In this document: piece after piece, positions 43,617 to 52,826 of the stretch
Layout of the letters: the number at the start of each line of letters is the position of its first letter
How positions within the stretch are numbered: the first letter of the stretch is position 1
NCBI RefSeq assembly: GCF_040361215.1
Contig: NZ_APND01000005.1
Location: forward strand, 272,207-336,206
Direction of reading: 5' to 3'
Length of the DNA: 64,000 nt
DNA from: Salinisphaera dokdonensis
GTDB lineage: Bacteria; Pseudomonadota; Gammaproteobacteria; Nevskiales; Salinisphaeraceae
Notes under the pieces: generated by a model
What the model saw: the letters and a program-made list of their open reading frames with translations, nothing else
Databases searched by the model: none
Told to the model about the DNA's origin: nothing
Position numbers and translations under genes: made by a program

Positions 43617-45566
43617 TCAGTTCGTGGTCTGTGAATCGTCCGCCGGCGGCTGTTCGAGCTCGCGCGGCTTCGCCGCCTCGTCGGCACCCTCGCCCTCGAC
43701 GGCCGCTGCGGCGACGCGTTCGCTGGCCGCTTCGGCGCGCTCGGCGCGAACCTTGCGGCGCTCGGTCGCGCTCTTCTTGGGCGCGTAATAGATCACCGTG
43801 TCGCCCTCTTCCGGCCGTGCGGTGCCGCCGGCCGAATTGAACAGCACGGTGCTGTCGGCAAACAGGGTCGCGATGATGATGGCGTCCGGCGGGCAGTCGC
43901 GACGGAAATCCTCGCGGGTATAGCTTTCCGTGATCCGCGTCTTGTAGAACTGCCAGTTCTGGAAATGCTTGCGCCAGAGCTCTTCGTACTGGGCATTGTC
44001 GTGAAATGCCGGACGCCCGCGCAGCGGCCGCGCGACGATCTTGGAGTCGTTGTCCTCGTCGGCGGCATACATCGGCAGCTGGAACACGCGGTCGTGTTCG
44101 AGACTGGTCACGAAGTGTGAACACACCAACGCGTTGTAGGCGTCGTTGCTGGTGGCCGCCAGCAGACAGGCAATCTCGTTGAGTTCCAGCGACTGCTGGA
44201 TCTGGTCCGACAGCACTTCGCCATAAAGCACACGCACGCCAGCCAACCGTGCGGTACGCAGGCGATGCCAGGACGAATCCACCAGCAGAACCTGTACGTT
44301 CAGCTCGTTGGTGAGCGCGCGCGCCAGTTCCGTCGACCAAGGCGACGCGCCGACGATGAGCACGCCGTTGGGTTCGGCCGACAGGCGCAGCCAGCGCGAC
44401 AGCCATCCGATCGAGAAGCCGTGCAGGATGACGGTCGAAAACACGATGGCGAAGATCAGCGGCAGCAGCTGCTCGGCGCCGCCGTAGCCCGCCTCGATCA
44501 TGCGCGGGCCGAACACACCGGCGACGGCCGCCGCGACGATACCGCGCGGCGCGATCCACGCGACCAGCGTACGGTCGCGCCAGTTCATGTCGGTGAAAGC
44601 CGTCGACAACAGGACGGCGGCCGGACGCACGACGAACAGAACAGCAAATACCAGAGCGGCGGCGTGCCAATCCAGATGCAGCAGCACGTTCGGGTCCAGG
44701 TCGGCCGTGAGCACGATGAACACGGTCGAGACCAGCAGAATCGTGATGTATTCCTTGAATCGACGCAGCTCGGCCATGCCGGCGATCGACAGGTTGCCCA
44801 TCACCATGCCCATGACGGTGACCGCCAGCAGGCCGGCTTCGGCAAAGATCTCGCTGGCCAGCCCGTAGATGACGAGCACGAAGGCGAAGGTCAGCGGCGC
44901 CTTGAGATACTCCGGCACCCAGATATGGTTGAACGCCCAGCCGAGCGCGAAAGCAACGCCGCCGCCCAGTGCAAACGAGATCAGGATGGCCCAGCCCAGA
45001 TCCACGAACACCTGCGAGCCCGTGCTGGCGTCCGCACCGGCGAACACGAAATACTGGAAGACCAGCACCGCCAGCAGCGCGCCAATAGGATCGTTGATGA
45101 TCCCTTCCCACTTCAGGTACGACGCCGTGCGCCGGTTCAACCCGGCCTGGCGCAGCATGGGAATGATCACGGTCGGGCCGGTCACGATCAGAATCGCGCC
45201 AAACAACAGCGACACGGCCATCGACAGGTTGCCGATGTAATAGGCCGCGAGCGTATAGAGAAGCCACGACAGTGCCGCACCGACGGAAACCAGCCGCTTC
45301 ACGCCCGAAGCTGCTTCCTTGAACTCGTGCAAGCGCAGGCTCAGCCCGCCCTCGAACAGGATCACCGCCACCGCGAGCCCGACCATCGGCGACAGCACTT
45401 CGCCGATGTCGTGGGTCGGGTTGATCACGCCGAACACGGGGCCCGCAAGCACGCCGCTGACCAGGAACAGCACGATTGCGGGAATCCGTAGCGACCACGC
45501 GACCCATTGCGAGAACACGCCCAGCGCGACGATCGAAATCAGGATTAGGGAAAGATGATGTTCCAT
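43617..45566 (-). CDS. cation:proton antiporter (CPA1/NhaP-type) with TrkA-N domain
   Basis: 649 residues. About 12-13 membrane helices span residues 1-400, with FEGGLSLR, the Thr-Gly-Pro segment LIVTGPTVIIP and the ion-site ND motif in WEGIINDPIGALLA. A cytoplasmic TrkA-N/Rossmann domain follows (NGVLIVGASPWSTELARAL) and then a basic/acidic low-complexity tail from about 590. This layout fits Na+(K+)/H+ exchange gated by nucleotide binding, important for pH and salt homeostasis. First gene of a three-gene minus-strand operon. Confidence 0.93.
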   Translation of the reverse strand: MEHHLSLILISIVALGVFSQWVAWSLRIPAIVLFLVSGVLAGPVFGVINPTHDIGEVLSPMVGLAVAVILFEGGLSLRLHEFKEAASGVKRLVSVGAALSWLLYTLAAYYIGNLSMAVSLLFGAILIVTGPTVIIPMLRQAGLNRRTASYLKWEGIINDPIGALLAVLVFQYFVFAGADASTGSQVFVDLGWAILISFALGGGVAFALGWAFNHIWVPEYLKAPLTFAFVLVIYGLASEIFAEAGLLAVTVMGMVMGNLSIAGMAELRRFKEYITILLVSTVFIVLTADLDPNVLLHLDWHAAALVFAVLFVVRPAAVLLSTAFTDMNWRDRTLVAWIAPRGIVAAAVAGVFGPRMIEAGYGGAEQLLPLIFAIVFSTVILHGFSIGWLSRWLRLSAEPNGVLIVGASPWSTELARALTNELNVQVLLVDSSWHRLRTARLAGVRVLYGEVLSDQIQQSLELNEIACLLAATSNDAYNALVCSHFVTSLEHDRVFQLPMYAADEDNDSKIVARPLRGRPAFHDNAQYEELWRKHFQNWQFYKTRITESYTREDFRRDCPPDAIIIATLFADSTVLFNSAGGTARPEEGDTVIYYAPKKSATERRKVRAERAEAASERVAAAAVEGEGADEAAKPRELEQPPADDSQTTN

Positions 45567-45674
45567 TAGGGTCCGCTACGCGACACGGGCTCGCGGGCCA
45601 AGTTCAAAACCACATGGAGAGGCTGTACGCCACCAACAACGGCCCGGAGGCACAGTTGCATGGCGGCGTTCGTC

Positions 45675-46343
45675 TTACAACGAATCCCAGCTGCTGCCTT
45701 TGCGCTTGCGACGGAACAGCGGCAGCACGAGGCCGATGATGATGCCGCCGATCATGATCAGCGCACCGATCTTCATCCCATCACGACGGCTCTGAAGCGC
45801 CGCATTCTCGTGGCGCAAGCGCTCGTTCTCGCTCCGCATCGACAACAGTTCCTCGCGGAATTTCTCGTTCTCGTTGCTGATACGCACAGCATCGGCCGAG
45901 GTTTCACGCAGCTGCTGGAGACGCGCTTTCAGGTCCTCATTCTCACCCTGCAGCGACGTCTTGGTCTCGGAGAGCTCTTCCGAGCCGCTACGAACCTCTT
46001 CGATCTGTTGCTTGAGCTCTTCGTTCTCTTTCTTGAACTGCTCGGTCTGCTCTTGCATCGTCGCGATGCGCGTACGGGCCGCCGCCTGCTCGGACAGGAA
46101 ACGCGTCAGCACATAGCCGGTCGAGCCGTCGGTGGTGCGCACCTGCGTCCAGCCATTCGCTTCGGATAGCGTGGTCAGCCGTTCGCCCGCGTTCAGCAGT
46201 TCACTGATGCGATAGCCCGTACCCGGCCCGCGACGCATGTTGATCGACAGTTCGTCGCTGACATAGCGGGTAGCGGCCGTGGCCGCCGTGCTGAACATCA
46301 TGAGACCGATGAGGCCGGCGATCAGCCCGTTTTTGTAACGCAT
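45675..46343 (-). CDS. SH3-domain membrane protein (TIGR04211/YgiM-like)
   Basis: 222 residues. Signal peptide or anchor (about 1-23), a bacterial SH3 domain (TRYVSDELSINMRRGPGTGYRI to TGYVLTRFL), a long coiled coil (about 95-185, with ENEELKQQIEEV and ENERLRHENAAL), then a C-terminal membrane helix (ALIMIGGIIIGLVLPLF) with a basic tail. This matches the E. coli YgiM layout. The ATG at 46343 is chosen because it begins the signal peptide; a longer in-frame version has no similarity. Role unknown, probably at the cell wall side of the inner membrane. Divergent from tatD. Confidence 0.9.
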   Translation of the reverse strand: MRYKNGLIAGLIGLMMFSTAATAATRYVSDELSINMRRGPGTGYRISELLNAGERLTTLSEANGWTQVRTTDGSTGYVLTRFLSEQAAARTRIATMQEQTEQFKKENEELKQQIEEVRSGSEELSETKTSLQGENEDLKARLQQLRETSADAVRISNENEKFREELLSMRSENERLRHENAALQSRRDGMKIGALIMIGGIIIGLVLPLFRRKRKGSSWDSL

Positions 46344-46563
46344 GGGAGGCCATCCACTCTGGTTGCGGCACGGTAGGCCGCGCCTGTCTGAAACTAGGCA
46401 CGGCAATCGACAAGCACGCGAGTGTAGCAAACCCCCGCGCGGCTTCGACCACTGTTTTCAAACGCCGTGCGATCAAGGCCCGACAAGGGCTGACGGGTAT
46501 CGCCGCTGCATCCGAATCGGACGCTCGCTAGACTGTGCGCCGACATTCGACCACGACAGAGTC

Positions 46564-47358
46564 ATGCAGCTGACCGACATCGGCGCCAACCTCGCACACG
46601 AAAGCTTCAGCGACGACCTCGACGACGTGCTCGAGCGTGCGCGAAAAGCCGGCGTTACCCGCCTGGTGGTGACCGGCAGCGACCTGGAAAGCAGTCGCGC
46701 GTCACTGGATCTCGCCCAGCGCTACCCGGACCAGTGTTTCGCCACCGCTGGGCTGCATCCGCATCACGCGACCGACTGGGATGCGCCGCTGGAGAAGCTC
46801 ATGCGCGAATCGGCCGCGGCGGGTCGCCTTGCGGCCGTCGGCGAAATGGGGCTGGACTTTTTTCGCGACATCTCGCCGCGGGCGGCACAGGAAGAAGTGT
46901 TCGCCGCGCAGTTGGCCGTGGCCTGCGACTACCAGCTGCCCGTTTTTCTCCACCAGCGTGAAGCCCACGAGCGTTTTCTGCCGATCCTGAAGGAGCACAT
47001 GGCCGATCTGCCGCGTGCCGTGGTTCATTGCTTTACCGATAGCGGCGACGCGCTGGACAGCTATATCGAAGCCGGCTGTTATATCGGCATCACCGGTTGG
47101 GTCTGCGACGAACGCCGCGGCCGCGACCTGTACGAGAACGTGCCGCGCATTCCCGACGACCGGCTGATGATCGAAACCGACGCGCCCTATCTCATGCCAA
47201 GAACCATTCGCCCGAAGCCCAAGACGCGTCGAAACGAACCCGCGAATCTTCCCTGGGTCCTGGAAAGCGTCGCCGCGGCGCGCGACCAGTCAGTGGAAAC
47301 GGTCGCGGCGCTCACACATGCCAATGCCGGACGGTTTTTCAACCTCGACAGCGCCTAG
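46564..47358 (+). CDS. tatD: TatD family 3'-5' deoxyribonuclease
   Basis: 264 residues, TIM-barrel metal-dependent hydrolase. The N-terminus reads LTDIGANLAHESF, with DIGANL in place of the HxH of YcfH/YjjV, typical of TatD itself. Metal-binding residues are visible in AGLHPHHA, VGEMGLDFF, LPVFLHQREA, VVHCFTDS and ETDAPYL. TatD acts on DNA and in DNA repair or fragmentation; despite the name it is not part of protein export. Start ATG 46564; the frame is open upstream but has no similarity. Confidence 0.93.
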   Translation: MQLTDIGANLAHESFSDDLDDVLERARKAGVTRLVVTGSDLESSRASLDLAQRYPDQCFATAGLHPHHATDWDAPLEKLMRESAAAGRLAAVGEMGLDFFRDISPRAAQEEVFAAQLAVACDYQLPVFLHQREAHERFLPILKEHMADLPRAVVHCFTDSGDALDSYIEAGCYIGITGWVCDERRGRDLYENVPRIPDDRLMIETDAPYLMPRTIRPKPKTRRNEPANLPWVLESVAAARDQSVETVAALTHANAGRFFNLDSA

Positions 47359-47471
47359 CCACAGCAGCGACACGCCCGAATGGCCGCGCCGACACCACGC
47401 GCTAATACCGATAGTCGTCGAGCGAACAACCCGTTATGCTGGCTGAACAATCACGACTACCGGGAGAACCC

Positions 47472-47741
47472 ATGAGTCAAAACGCCGAGAACGAAGCCCT
47501 CAAGAAGGATATCGAGCAGCTGCGTAACGACCTCGCGGCGCTGGCCAAGAGCTACAAGGCCGCCGGCGAACGACAGGCCGAGGCCGGTCTGGACTCTGCC
47601 CGCGGCAAGTATTACGAGCTTCGTGACGAAGCCTCGCGCCGGACGCAAGACGTCGGCAGCGAAATCGAAGCCCGACCCTTCACGAGCGTTATGGCCGCGT
47701 TCGGCATCGGTCTGGTGCTGGGCAAGCTGCTCGGCCGCTAG
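47472..47741 (+). CDS. DUF883/YqjD-ElaB-like membrane-anchored protein
   Basis: 89 residues: a coiled-coil N-terminal region (KKDIEQLRNDLAALAKSYKA), a helical middle and a C-terminal membrane segment (TSVMAAFGIGLVLGKLLGR) beginning after a conserved RPF. This is the ElaB/YqjD/YgaM plan; those E. coli proteins are tail-anchored and bind ribosomes in stationary phase. Start ATG 47472 follows GGGAGAA. It lies three bases before the next membrane-protein gene. Confidence 0.9.
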   Translation: MSQNAENEALKKDIEQLRNDLAALAKSYKAAGERQAEAGLDSARGKYYELRDEASRRTQDVGSEIEARPFTSVMAAFGIGLVLGKLLGR

Positions 47742-47744
47742 CCG

Positions 47745-48218
47745 GTGGGCATCAAGGAAAAGCTCATCAAGGTGATGAGCCTCAACGTCGTTCTCTGGAT
47801 GTTGATGCTGCTGGTGCTCAGCGGTCTGCTGCTCTGCGCGGGCGGCGTCTATCTGCTGCTTGCGGCACAGATGAGCCAGGTGCAGGCACTGTTGATCACG
47901 GGCGGCGGTCTGATCGCGATCGTTGCGCTGCTGCTTCTGGTCGCGGTGCTGGCCTCTGCTTCACCGAAGCAGAAGCCGGAAGAGAAGAAGAACGTCGAGC
48001 ACTCGACCGACAATGTGATCGAGCAGCAGCTCCGCCCCCTCCTCGGCAACCAGACTACCGACTGGGCAAAACGCAATAGCGGCATTGTCACGATCGGCGC
48101 GCTTACAGCCGGCGTGCTTATCGCTGCCAGCCCGCGTCTGCGTGCGGGCTTGATGGGCGCCGCCGGGCCATTGGCAACCCGTCAGGCGATGAAGTACATC
48201 GATCGTTTGTCGGACTGA
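47745..48218 (+). CDS. YqjE/holin-superfamily-like membrane protein
   Basis: 157 residues from a GTG start. Two close membrane helices (about 13-40 and 48-68), then a charged stretch (SPKQKPEEKKNVEHST) and a weakly hydrophobic C-terminal region (GIVTIGALTAGVLIAASPRLRAG). Position directly after a YqjD-like gene and the helix hairpin recall E. coli yqjE, but the sequence match is not strong enough to be sure. Function unknown. Confidence 0.8.
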   Translation: MGIKEKLIKVMSLNVVLWMLMLLVLSGLLLCAGGVYLLLAAQMSQVQALLITGGGLIAIVALLLLVAVLASASPKQKPEEKKNVEHSTDNVIEQQLRPLLGNQTTDWAKRNSGIVTIGALTAGVLIAASPRLRAGLMGAAGPLATRQAMKYIDRLSD

Positions 48219-48224
48219 AAGAGA

Positions 48225-48249
48225 CGGGCTGGCGAACTGCGCCGGCCCG
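48225..48249 (+). terminator. hairpin after the YqjD/YqjE-like pair
   Basis: 10-bp stem CGGGCTGGCG / CGCCGGCCCG (one G-T pair) with a 5-base loop, seven bases after the stop. No T-tract, so rho-independent function is doubtful. Confidence 0.4.
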
Positions 48250-48361
48250 CCCTCCTTGCCACGTCAGTCGACGGCGTAGCCACCAGGCGCTCACCGCGAG
48301 AGCGCGGACCCACCCTGATCATTCCCACCGCAGTAGCTAAGCGGGCGCGGCCCTTGGAATA

Positions 48362-48380
48362 GGAATGAGTATCAGTTAGA
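48362..48380 (+). promoter_or_regulatory. candidate Fur box before the iron ABC operon
   Basis: The core AATGAGTATCAGTTA (48364-48378) matches about 10 of 15 positions of the Fur core AATGATAATCATTAT. It lies about 32 bases upstream of the first gene of a ferric-uptake operon. Confidence 0.55.
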
Positions 48381-48411
48381 TTTGTAACTTTCCAGCCTAC
48401 CCAATACTCCC

Positions 48412-49224
48412 ATGATCGCTATTCCCACCCGTTTCGCGCGCACTGCGCTGCTCGTCTCTATTCTGGCCGGGCTCTCAGCGACCGCACACGCCCATGGCGA
48501 TATCGATCAGGTCGAGGATCTGCAAGCACATATCAGCGATTACGAAGCGGAAGTTTCGTCGATGAGCGAAACCGTCGACGGCATCGTCGCCGACTATGAA
48601 TCCGGCGACGCCGTCGCCGACCGTGTAGACGCATTGGTCGAGACCTGGGAAGAAGTCGAATACCACGAGGCGGTCGAAACCCACGCGATGGCGCTGTACC
48701 CGCCGATCTGGATCGCCCTGGGCGGGCTGCGTGAAGCGGTCGAAGAGCAGGACGCGAAAGCGCAAGTCGTCCAGTGGCAGCAGCGTCTCGATCAGGCGCT
48801 CCATCAGGGCATCGGCGCGCTCAAGCTTGCCGCCGTCCAGCAAAAGAACGGCATGAATGCCAGCGCCGCGACGCACCAGAATGCGGCTGACGAAGACGAC
48901 GACCGCCCCACGATCACCATCATTCAGGACAACCTGCAGACCGTGTTGCATCACTACGAAGACGGCGATGCGGAAGCCGCAGAAACACTTTTGCATCAGA
49001 CCTATATGCAACGCTTTGAAGGTATCGAAGGAGATTTGATCGAGCGCGACGCAGATCTTGTCACCGACCTCGAGAAAGACTTTAACGCCACGCTCCCGCT
49101 GCTGATGGAGAAAGAAGCTTCCGCAAACGAGCTGAGCGCTGAAATCGAGAAGATGAACAGCAAGCTCGACCGCGCCCAGACGCTGCTCGACGAAGCCGCG
49201 CAGGACCAGAGCTCGGTGTTCTAG
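48412..49224 (+). CDS. periplasmic protein resembling the FTR1 iron-permease extracytoplasmic domain
   Basis: 270 residues. Signal peptide about 1-27 (GLSATAHA then HGD), otherwise helical and acidic. Two regions recall the soluble domain that precedes the permease in long FTR1-type proteins: residues ~75-100 with WEEVEYHEAVETHAMALYPP, and ~180-250 with YEDGDAEAAETLLHQTYM then RFEGIEGDLIERD and DLEKDF. Glu and His clusters could bind iron. There is no permease part: the protein ends after a coiled coil. It lies behind a Fur-like box and two bases before the ferric-binding protein gene, so an iron-handling role is likely. The domain assignment is by eye and should be treated as inference. Confidence 0.7.
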   Translation: MIAIPTRFARTALLVSILAGLSATAHAHGDIDQVEDLQAHISDYEAEVSSMSETVDGIVADYESGDAVADRVDALVETWEEVEYHEAVETHAMALYPPIWIALGGLREAVEEQDAKAQVVQWQQRLDQALHQGIGALKLAAVQQKNGMNASAATHQNAADEDDDRPTITIIQDNLQTVLHHYEDGDAEAAETLLHQTYMQRFEGIEGDLIERDADLVTDLEKDFNATLPLLMEKEASANELSAEIEKMNSKLDRAQTLLDEAAQDQSSVF

Positions 49225-49226
49225 CA

Positions 49227-50255
49227 ATGATCGATCGGCGCACGCTGCTCAAGAGCGCTGCCGCGCTGGGCCTGCTCGGCCCGGCGCGTGTACTGGTAGC
49301 GGCCGATGCCGGACCGCAGGCCGAGTCGGCCGACGATCTGCCGCCGCTGGTCGGCGAGCTCAGTGTCTATCTGGGTCGCGGCGAAGGTGGTCTCTATGAC
49401 GACATCGTCACGGCCATCCGCAAGCGCAACCCCGAGCTCGAACTCAACATCCGGCGCGCACCGTCGGCCGCGCTCGCCAACACGCTGATCGCCGAAGCCA
49501 AGGCCGGTGTGCGTCGCGCCGACCTGTTCTGGTCGATCGATGCCAGCTCGCTCGGCGCGGTAGCCGCGGAAGGCGTCAGCCAGCCGATCCCGGATTCGAT
49601 CCAGCGTCAGATCAAGCCGGATTTTCGCTACAAGGAATGGGCCGCCATATCTGGACGGTTGCGCACCCTGCCCTATAACCCGACTCGGCTGAACGCGGAT
49701 CGCATCCCCGACGACGTCATGGCGTTCGCGGATACCGATCTGAAAATAGGATGGGCGCCGGCCTACGGCGCGTTCCAGTCGTTCATCACCGCGATGCGAC
49801 TGCTCGAAGGCGAGCAACGCACCAAACAGTGGCTGCTCGGGGTGAAGAAGCAGGCCAAGAGCTTTGCCGGCGAGTTGGGTGTGGTGATGGCCGTAGCCCG
49901 CGGCGAGGTGGATCTCGGCTTCGCCAATCACTATTACACGCTGCGGCTTAAACAAGGTAAGCCGGACGCCAACGTAAAGCTTGCGCTCACCAACGACGAT
50001 GCCGGCAGCCTGGTGAACAGCTCGGGTGTGCTGTTGCTCGATAACAAGCCCTTGGCGCGGAATTTCCTTCGCTATCTGCTCAGCCAGGAAGTGCAGTCCT
50101 ATCTTGCCCGGGAAGCCTATGAAATCCCGATGGCGCCTGGCGTAGCGTTGCCGGAAGGGCTTCCGAACGCCATCCATCCACCGAGTCTCGACCTGACCCA
50201 GCTGAGCGACCTGAAACCCACGCTGGACCTGCTGCGCGAAACACGGGTGTTATGA
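49227..50255 (+). CDS. fbpA: ferric iron ABC transporter, substrate-binding protein
   Basis: 342 residues. The N-terminus MIDRRTLLKSAAALGLLG is a twin-arginine-type signal, suggesting export in folded form. The mature part is a type 2 periplasmic binding protein: the hinge region LPYNPTRLNADRIP, GWAPAYGAFQSFI, and the ferric-coordinating adjacent tyrosines in GFANHYYTLRLK, as in Haemophilus/Neisseria FbpA. Conserved SSGVLLLDNKP near the end. Its last four bases overlap fbpB (ATGA), so the operon is tightly coupled. Confidence 0.92.
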   Translation: MIDRRTLLKSAAALGLLGPARVLVAADAGPQAESADDLPPLVGELSVYLGRGEGGLYDDIVTAIRKRNPELELNIRRAPSAALANTLIAEAKAGVRRADLFWSIDASSLGAVAAEGVSQPIPDSIQRQIKPDFRYKEWAAISGRLRTLPYNPTRLNADRIPDDVMAFADTDLKIGWAPAYGAFQSFITAMRLLEGEQRTKQWLLGVKKQAKSFAGELGVVMAVARGEVDLGFANHYYTLRLKQGKPDANVKLALTNDDAGSLVNSSGVLLLDNKPLARNFLRYLLSQEVQSYLAREAYEIPMAPGVALPEGLPNAIHPPSLDLTQLSDLKPTLDLLRETRVL

Positions 50256-51760
50256 CGCGACAGCCGTGGTCGTATGTGCCGGCGGCGCTGATCGCCGCCG
50301 CAGCCCTCGCGCCGGTTCTGGTACTCGTCTACATGAGTATCGGCGCCGATCTCCTCTTCGACGGCCGCACTTTCGAGATCGTACTCAACACCGTGCTGCT
50401 CGCCGTGCTGACCGTGACCGGCGCTGTGTTGATTGGTGTGCCGCTGGCGGTGGTCACGACGTATGCCGATTTGCCCTTTCGCCGGGTCTGGGTTGCGCTG
50501 CTGGCCGCACCACTGGCGATTCCGAGTTATCTCGGCGCCTTCGCGTTCTTCGCCGCGTTCGGGCCTGGCGGCGAGATCGAAACCCTTACCGGCATTGCCA
50601 CGCCGCGCGCTGAAGGACTGATTGGCGCGTCGCTGGTAATGACGCTCTATACGTATCCCTTCGTGCTCGTCTCCACCCGTGCGGCACTGCAAAGTCTCGA
50701 CGCCAACGTGGTGGATGCCGCGCGCACTCTCGGCCTGACGTTGCCCGCCGCGATGTTCCGGATCGTACTGCCCCGGGCGGCAAACGGCATCGCCGCCGGC
50801 GCGCTGCTGGTGGCGCTCTATACGCTTTCGGACTTCGCCACGCCCGCGATCATGCATCTCGATACTTTCACGCGCATGATCTACGTCGACTACCACGCGT
50901 TCGGTCTGGATAGCGCCGCGCTCATGTCGCTGCAACTGCTCGCGCTGGTGGTGATCGTGCTGTTTTTCGAGTCGCGTATACGCGTGCGCCGCGAGCGGCC
51001 CGGCCGCGTACTTCAGCTGCCCTTGAGTCGCGCCGTGAACAGTACCGCGTTCGCCCTCGCCGGCGTGGTCGTGCTTGCCGCTATCGTGCTGCCGGTCGCC
51101 GTGTTCGGGGCCTGGCTGGTACGCGAAGGCGTGGTCGGTTTTGAACCACGCTACGCGCTCAATTCCGCTTACGCTGCGCTGCTCGCCGCACTCGGTGCGG
51201 TGATTGTGGCCCTGCCGGTGGCCTATGCGGCGTCTGCCGGATGGTTCGGGCGGCTGTGCGAGCGCATCACCTATCTCGGCTTCGGCATTCCGGGCATCGT
51301 GATGGGTACGGCCCTGCTTTATCTGGGCCTGCGGCTACCCCTGCTCTATCAGACACTGGCCCTGCTGGTACTGGCCTATATACTGCGATTCCTGCCGCTG
51401 GCCGTGGGCGCCGTGCGCTCCAGCACCGAACGGGTCGAAAACAACCTGGTGGGCGCGGCACGCAGCCTCGGCGCCACACCGGGCGAGGTGTTCAGGCGCG
51501 TGAGCCTGCCGCTGATACTGCCCGGCATCGTGGCGGCGGCCGCGCTCGTGTTCCTTGAAGCCATGCGCGAGCTGCCGGCGACGCTGCTGCTGCGCCCGAC
51601 CGGATTCGATACGCTGGCGACCTATCTGTGGCGGGTTTACGAGGCAGGCCACCTCGGCCGCGGCGCGGTACCCGCGCTGGCACTCGTGCTCGTCTCGGGC
51701 GTCGCACTGGTGCTCATGCTGTCGGGTGAAGCCCGGCGCCGACGTCTGACCGCGGGCTAG
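50252..51760 (+). CDS. fbpB: ferric iron ABC transporter, permease
   Basis: 502 residues with about 12 membrane helices, a fused double permease typical of FbpB/SfuB. Two ABC-permease EAA loops are visible: NVVDAARTLGLTLPAAMFRIVLP in the first half and NNLVGAARSLGATPGEVFRRV in the second. Each contacts the ATPase. Forms the inner-membrane channel for Fe3+ delivered by FbpA. The start overlaps fbpA by four bases, and fbpC begins 13 bases after its stop. Confidence 0.94.
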   Translation: MTRQPWSYVPAALIAAAALAPVLVLVYMSIGADLLFDGRTFEIVLNTVLLAVLTVTGAVLIGVPLAVVTTYADLPFRRVWVALLAAPLAIPSYLGAFAFFAAFGPGGEIETLTGIATPRAEGLIGASLVMTLYTYPFVLVSTRAALQSLDANVVDAARTLGLTLPAAMFRIVLPRAANGIAAGALLVALYTLSDFATPAIMHLDTFTRMIYVDYHAFGLDSAALMSLQLLALVVIVLFFESRIRVRRERPGRVLQLPLSRAVNSTAFALAGVVVLAAIVLPVAVFGAWLVREGVVGFEPRYALNSAYAALLAALGAVIVALPVAYAASAGWFGRLCERITYLGFGIPGIVMGTALLYLGLRLPLLYQTLALLVLAYILRFLPLAVGAVRSSTERVENNLVGAARSLGATPGEVFRRVSLPLILPGIVAAAALVFLEAMRELPATLLLRPTGFDTLATYLWRVYEAGHLGRGAVPALALVLVSGVALVLMLSGEARRRRLTAG

Positions 51761-51773
51761 CAAGGGATTGACG

Positions 51774-52805
51774 ATGCTGGAAATACACAACCTGTGTGTG
51801 CACTACGGCGACGCCACGGCCGTGCGCGACCTCAGCCTGACACTCGGCGACGGCGAGATCCTCACCCTCGTTGGTCCCACCGGCTGCGGCAAGACGAGCG
51901 TGCTGCGTACCGTCGCAGGGCTGATCCAGCCTGCCGCCGGCGAGATCCGGATCGGCAAGCTGCGTATCGACAGCAAGCGCAACGTGCCGCCGGAGAAACG
52001 CCACGTCGGGCTGGTGTTCCAGGATTTCGCCCTGTTCCCGCACCTGAACGTCGAGGACAACATCGCCTTCCGGCTCAAGGATCGCGCACCGGCCGAGCGC
52101 TGGCTGAAACAACTTGGCCTGGAACAACATCGGCACGCCATGCCGGATACGCTGTCCGGCGGCCAGAAGCAGCGCGTTGCCCTCGCCCGCGCGCTGGCCC
52201 ACGCGCCGGCACTACTGCTGCTCGACGAACCGCTGGCCAGCCTCGACGCGGCGCTCAAGGCCCAGCTGCGCTGGGAGATCCGCCAGGCGCTCAAGGCTGC
52301 AGGCGTGCCCGCGATCTGGGTGACCCACGATCAGACCGAAGCACTCTCGGTCGGTGATCGCATGGGCATCATGTGTGACGGCCGGCTGGAACAGATCGAT
52401 GAGCCGGATGCCTGTTTTCGCAAGCCGGCGAGCCGTTTCGTCGCACACTTTCTTGGCGATGCAGCTTTCCTGCCCGGCGAGCTCGGCAGCACGCATGTGC
52501 ATACCGCGCTGGGCGATGCCCCGATCGGCGACGTCGCGCATTCGCCTGACACACGAGTCGATGTACTGGTGCGCCCGGACGATCTCTCGGTGACCGCCGC
52601 GAACGACGGTAACGGCCATATCGAATGGAGCCGCTACGAGGGGGAAACGCGCCTCTACGGCGTACGCCTGAACAGTGGCGCCCAACTGCGCGTACGCACC
52701 AACCACGAGCACCAGCTGGACGATGGTGCCGCGGTGGATACCCGCATCTGTGCCGGGCATGCCCTGGCCCTGTTCGAACCCGAACGCCCGACCGGCTCGG
52801 CCTAG
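51774..52805 (+). CDS. fbpC: ferric iron ABC transporter, ATP-binding protein
   Basis: 343 residues. ABC domain in the first ~230 residues: Walker A GPTGCGKTS, Q-loop VFQDFALFPH, signature LSGGQKQRVALARA, Walker B LLLLDEPLASLD, H-loop WVTHDQTEA. The C-terminal ~110 residues are a TOBE-like regulatory domain (VDVLVRPDDLSV...). It drives FbpB. The ATG at 51774 has AAGGGA seven bases upstream; a TTG two codons earlier is also in frame. Last gene of the operon, convergent with piuC. Confidence 0.95.
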   Translation: MLEIHNLCVHYGDATAVRDLSLTLGDGEILTLVGPTGCGKTSVLRTVAGLIQPAAGEIRIGKLRIDSKRNVPPEKRHVGLVFQDFALFPHLNVEDNIAFRLKDRAPAERWLKQLGLEQHRHAMPDTLSGGQKQRVALARALAHAPALLLLDEPLASLDAALKAQLRWEIRQALKAAGVPAIWVTHDQTEALSVGDRMGIMCDGRLEQIDEPDACFRKPASRFVAHFLGDAAFLPGELGSTHVHTALGDAPIGDVAHSPDTRVDVLVRPDDLSVTAANDGNGHIEWSRYEGETRLYGVRLNSGAQLRVRTNHEHQLDDGAAVDTRICAGHALALFEPERPTGSA

Positions 52806-52826
52806 AAGCAAAGCACCGAAAGTTCG

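Noticed and set aside
44265..45491. 408-codon plus-strand open frame
   Set aside because: Antisense of the antiporter gene; low-complexity Gln/Arg/His-rich product.
42964..45507. 847-codon minus-strand frame suggesting a giant fusion protein
   Set aside because: Only the last 214 codons (hydrolase) are real; the rest is the antiporter gene read out of frame.
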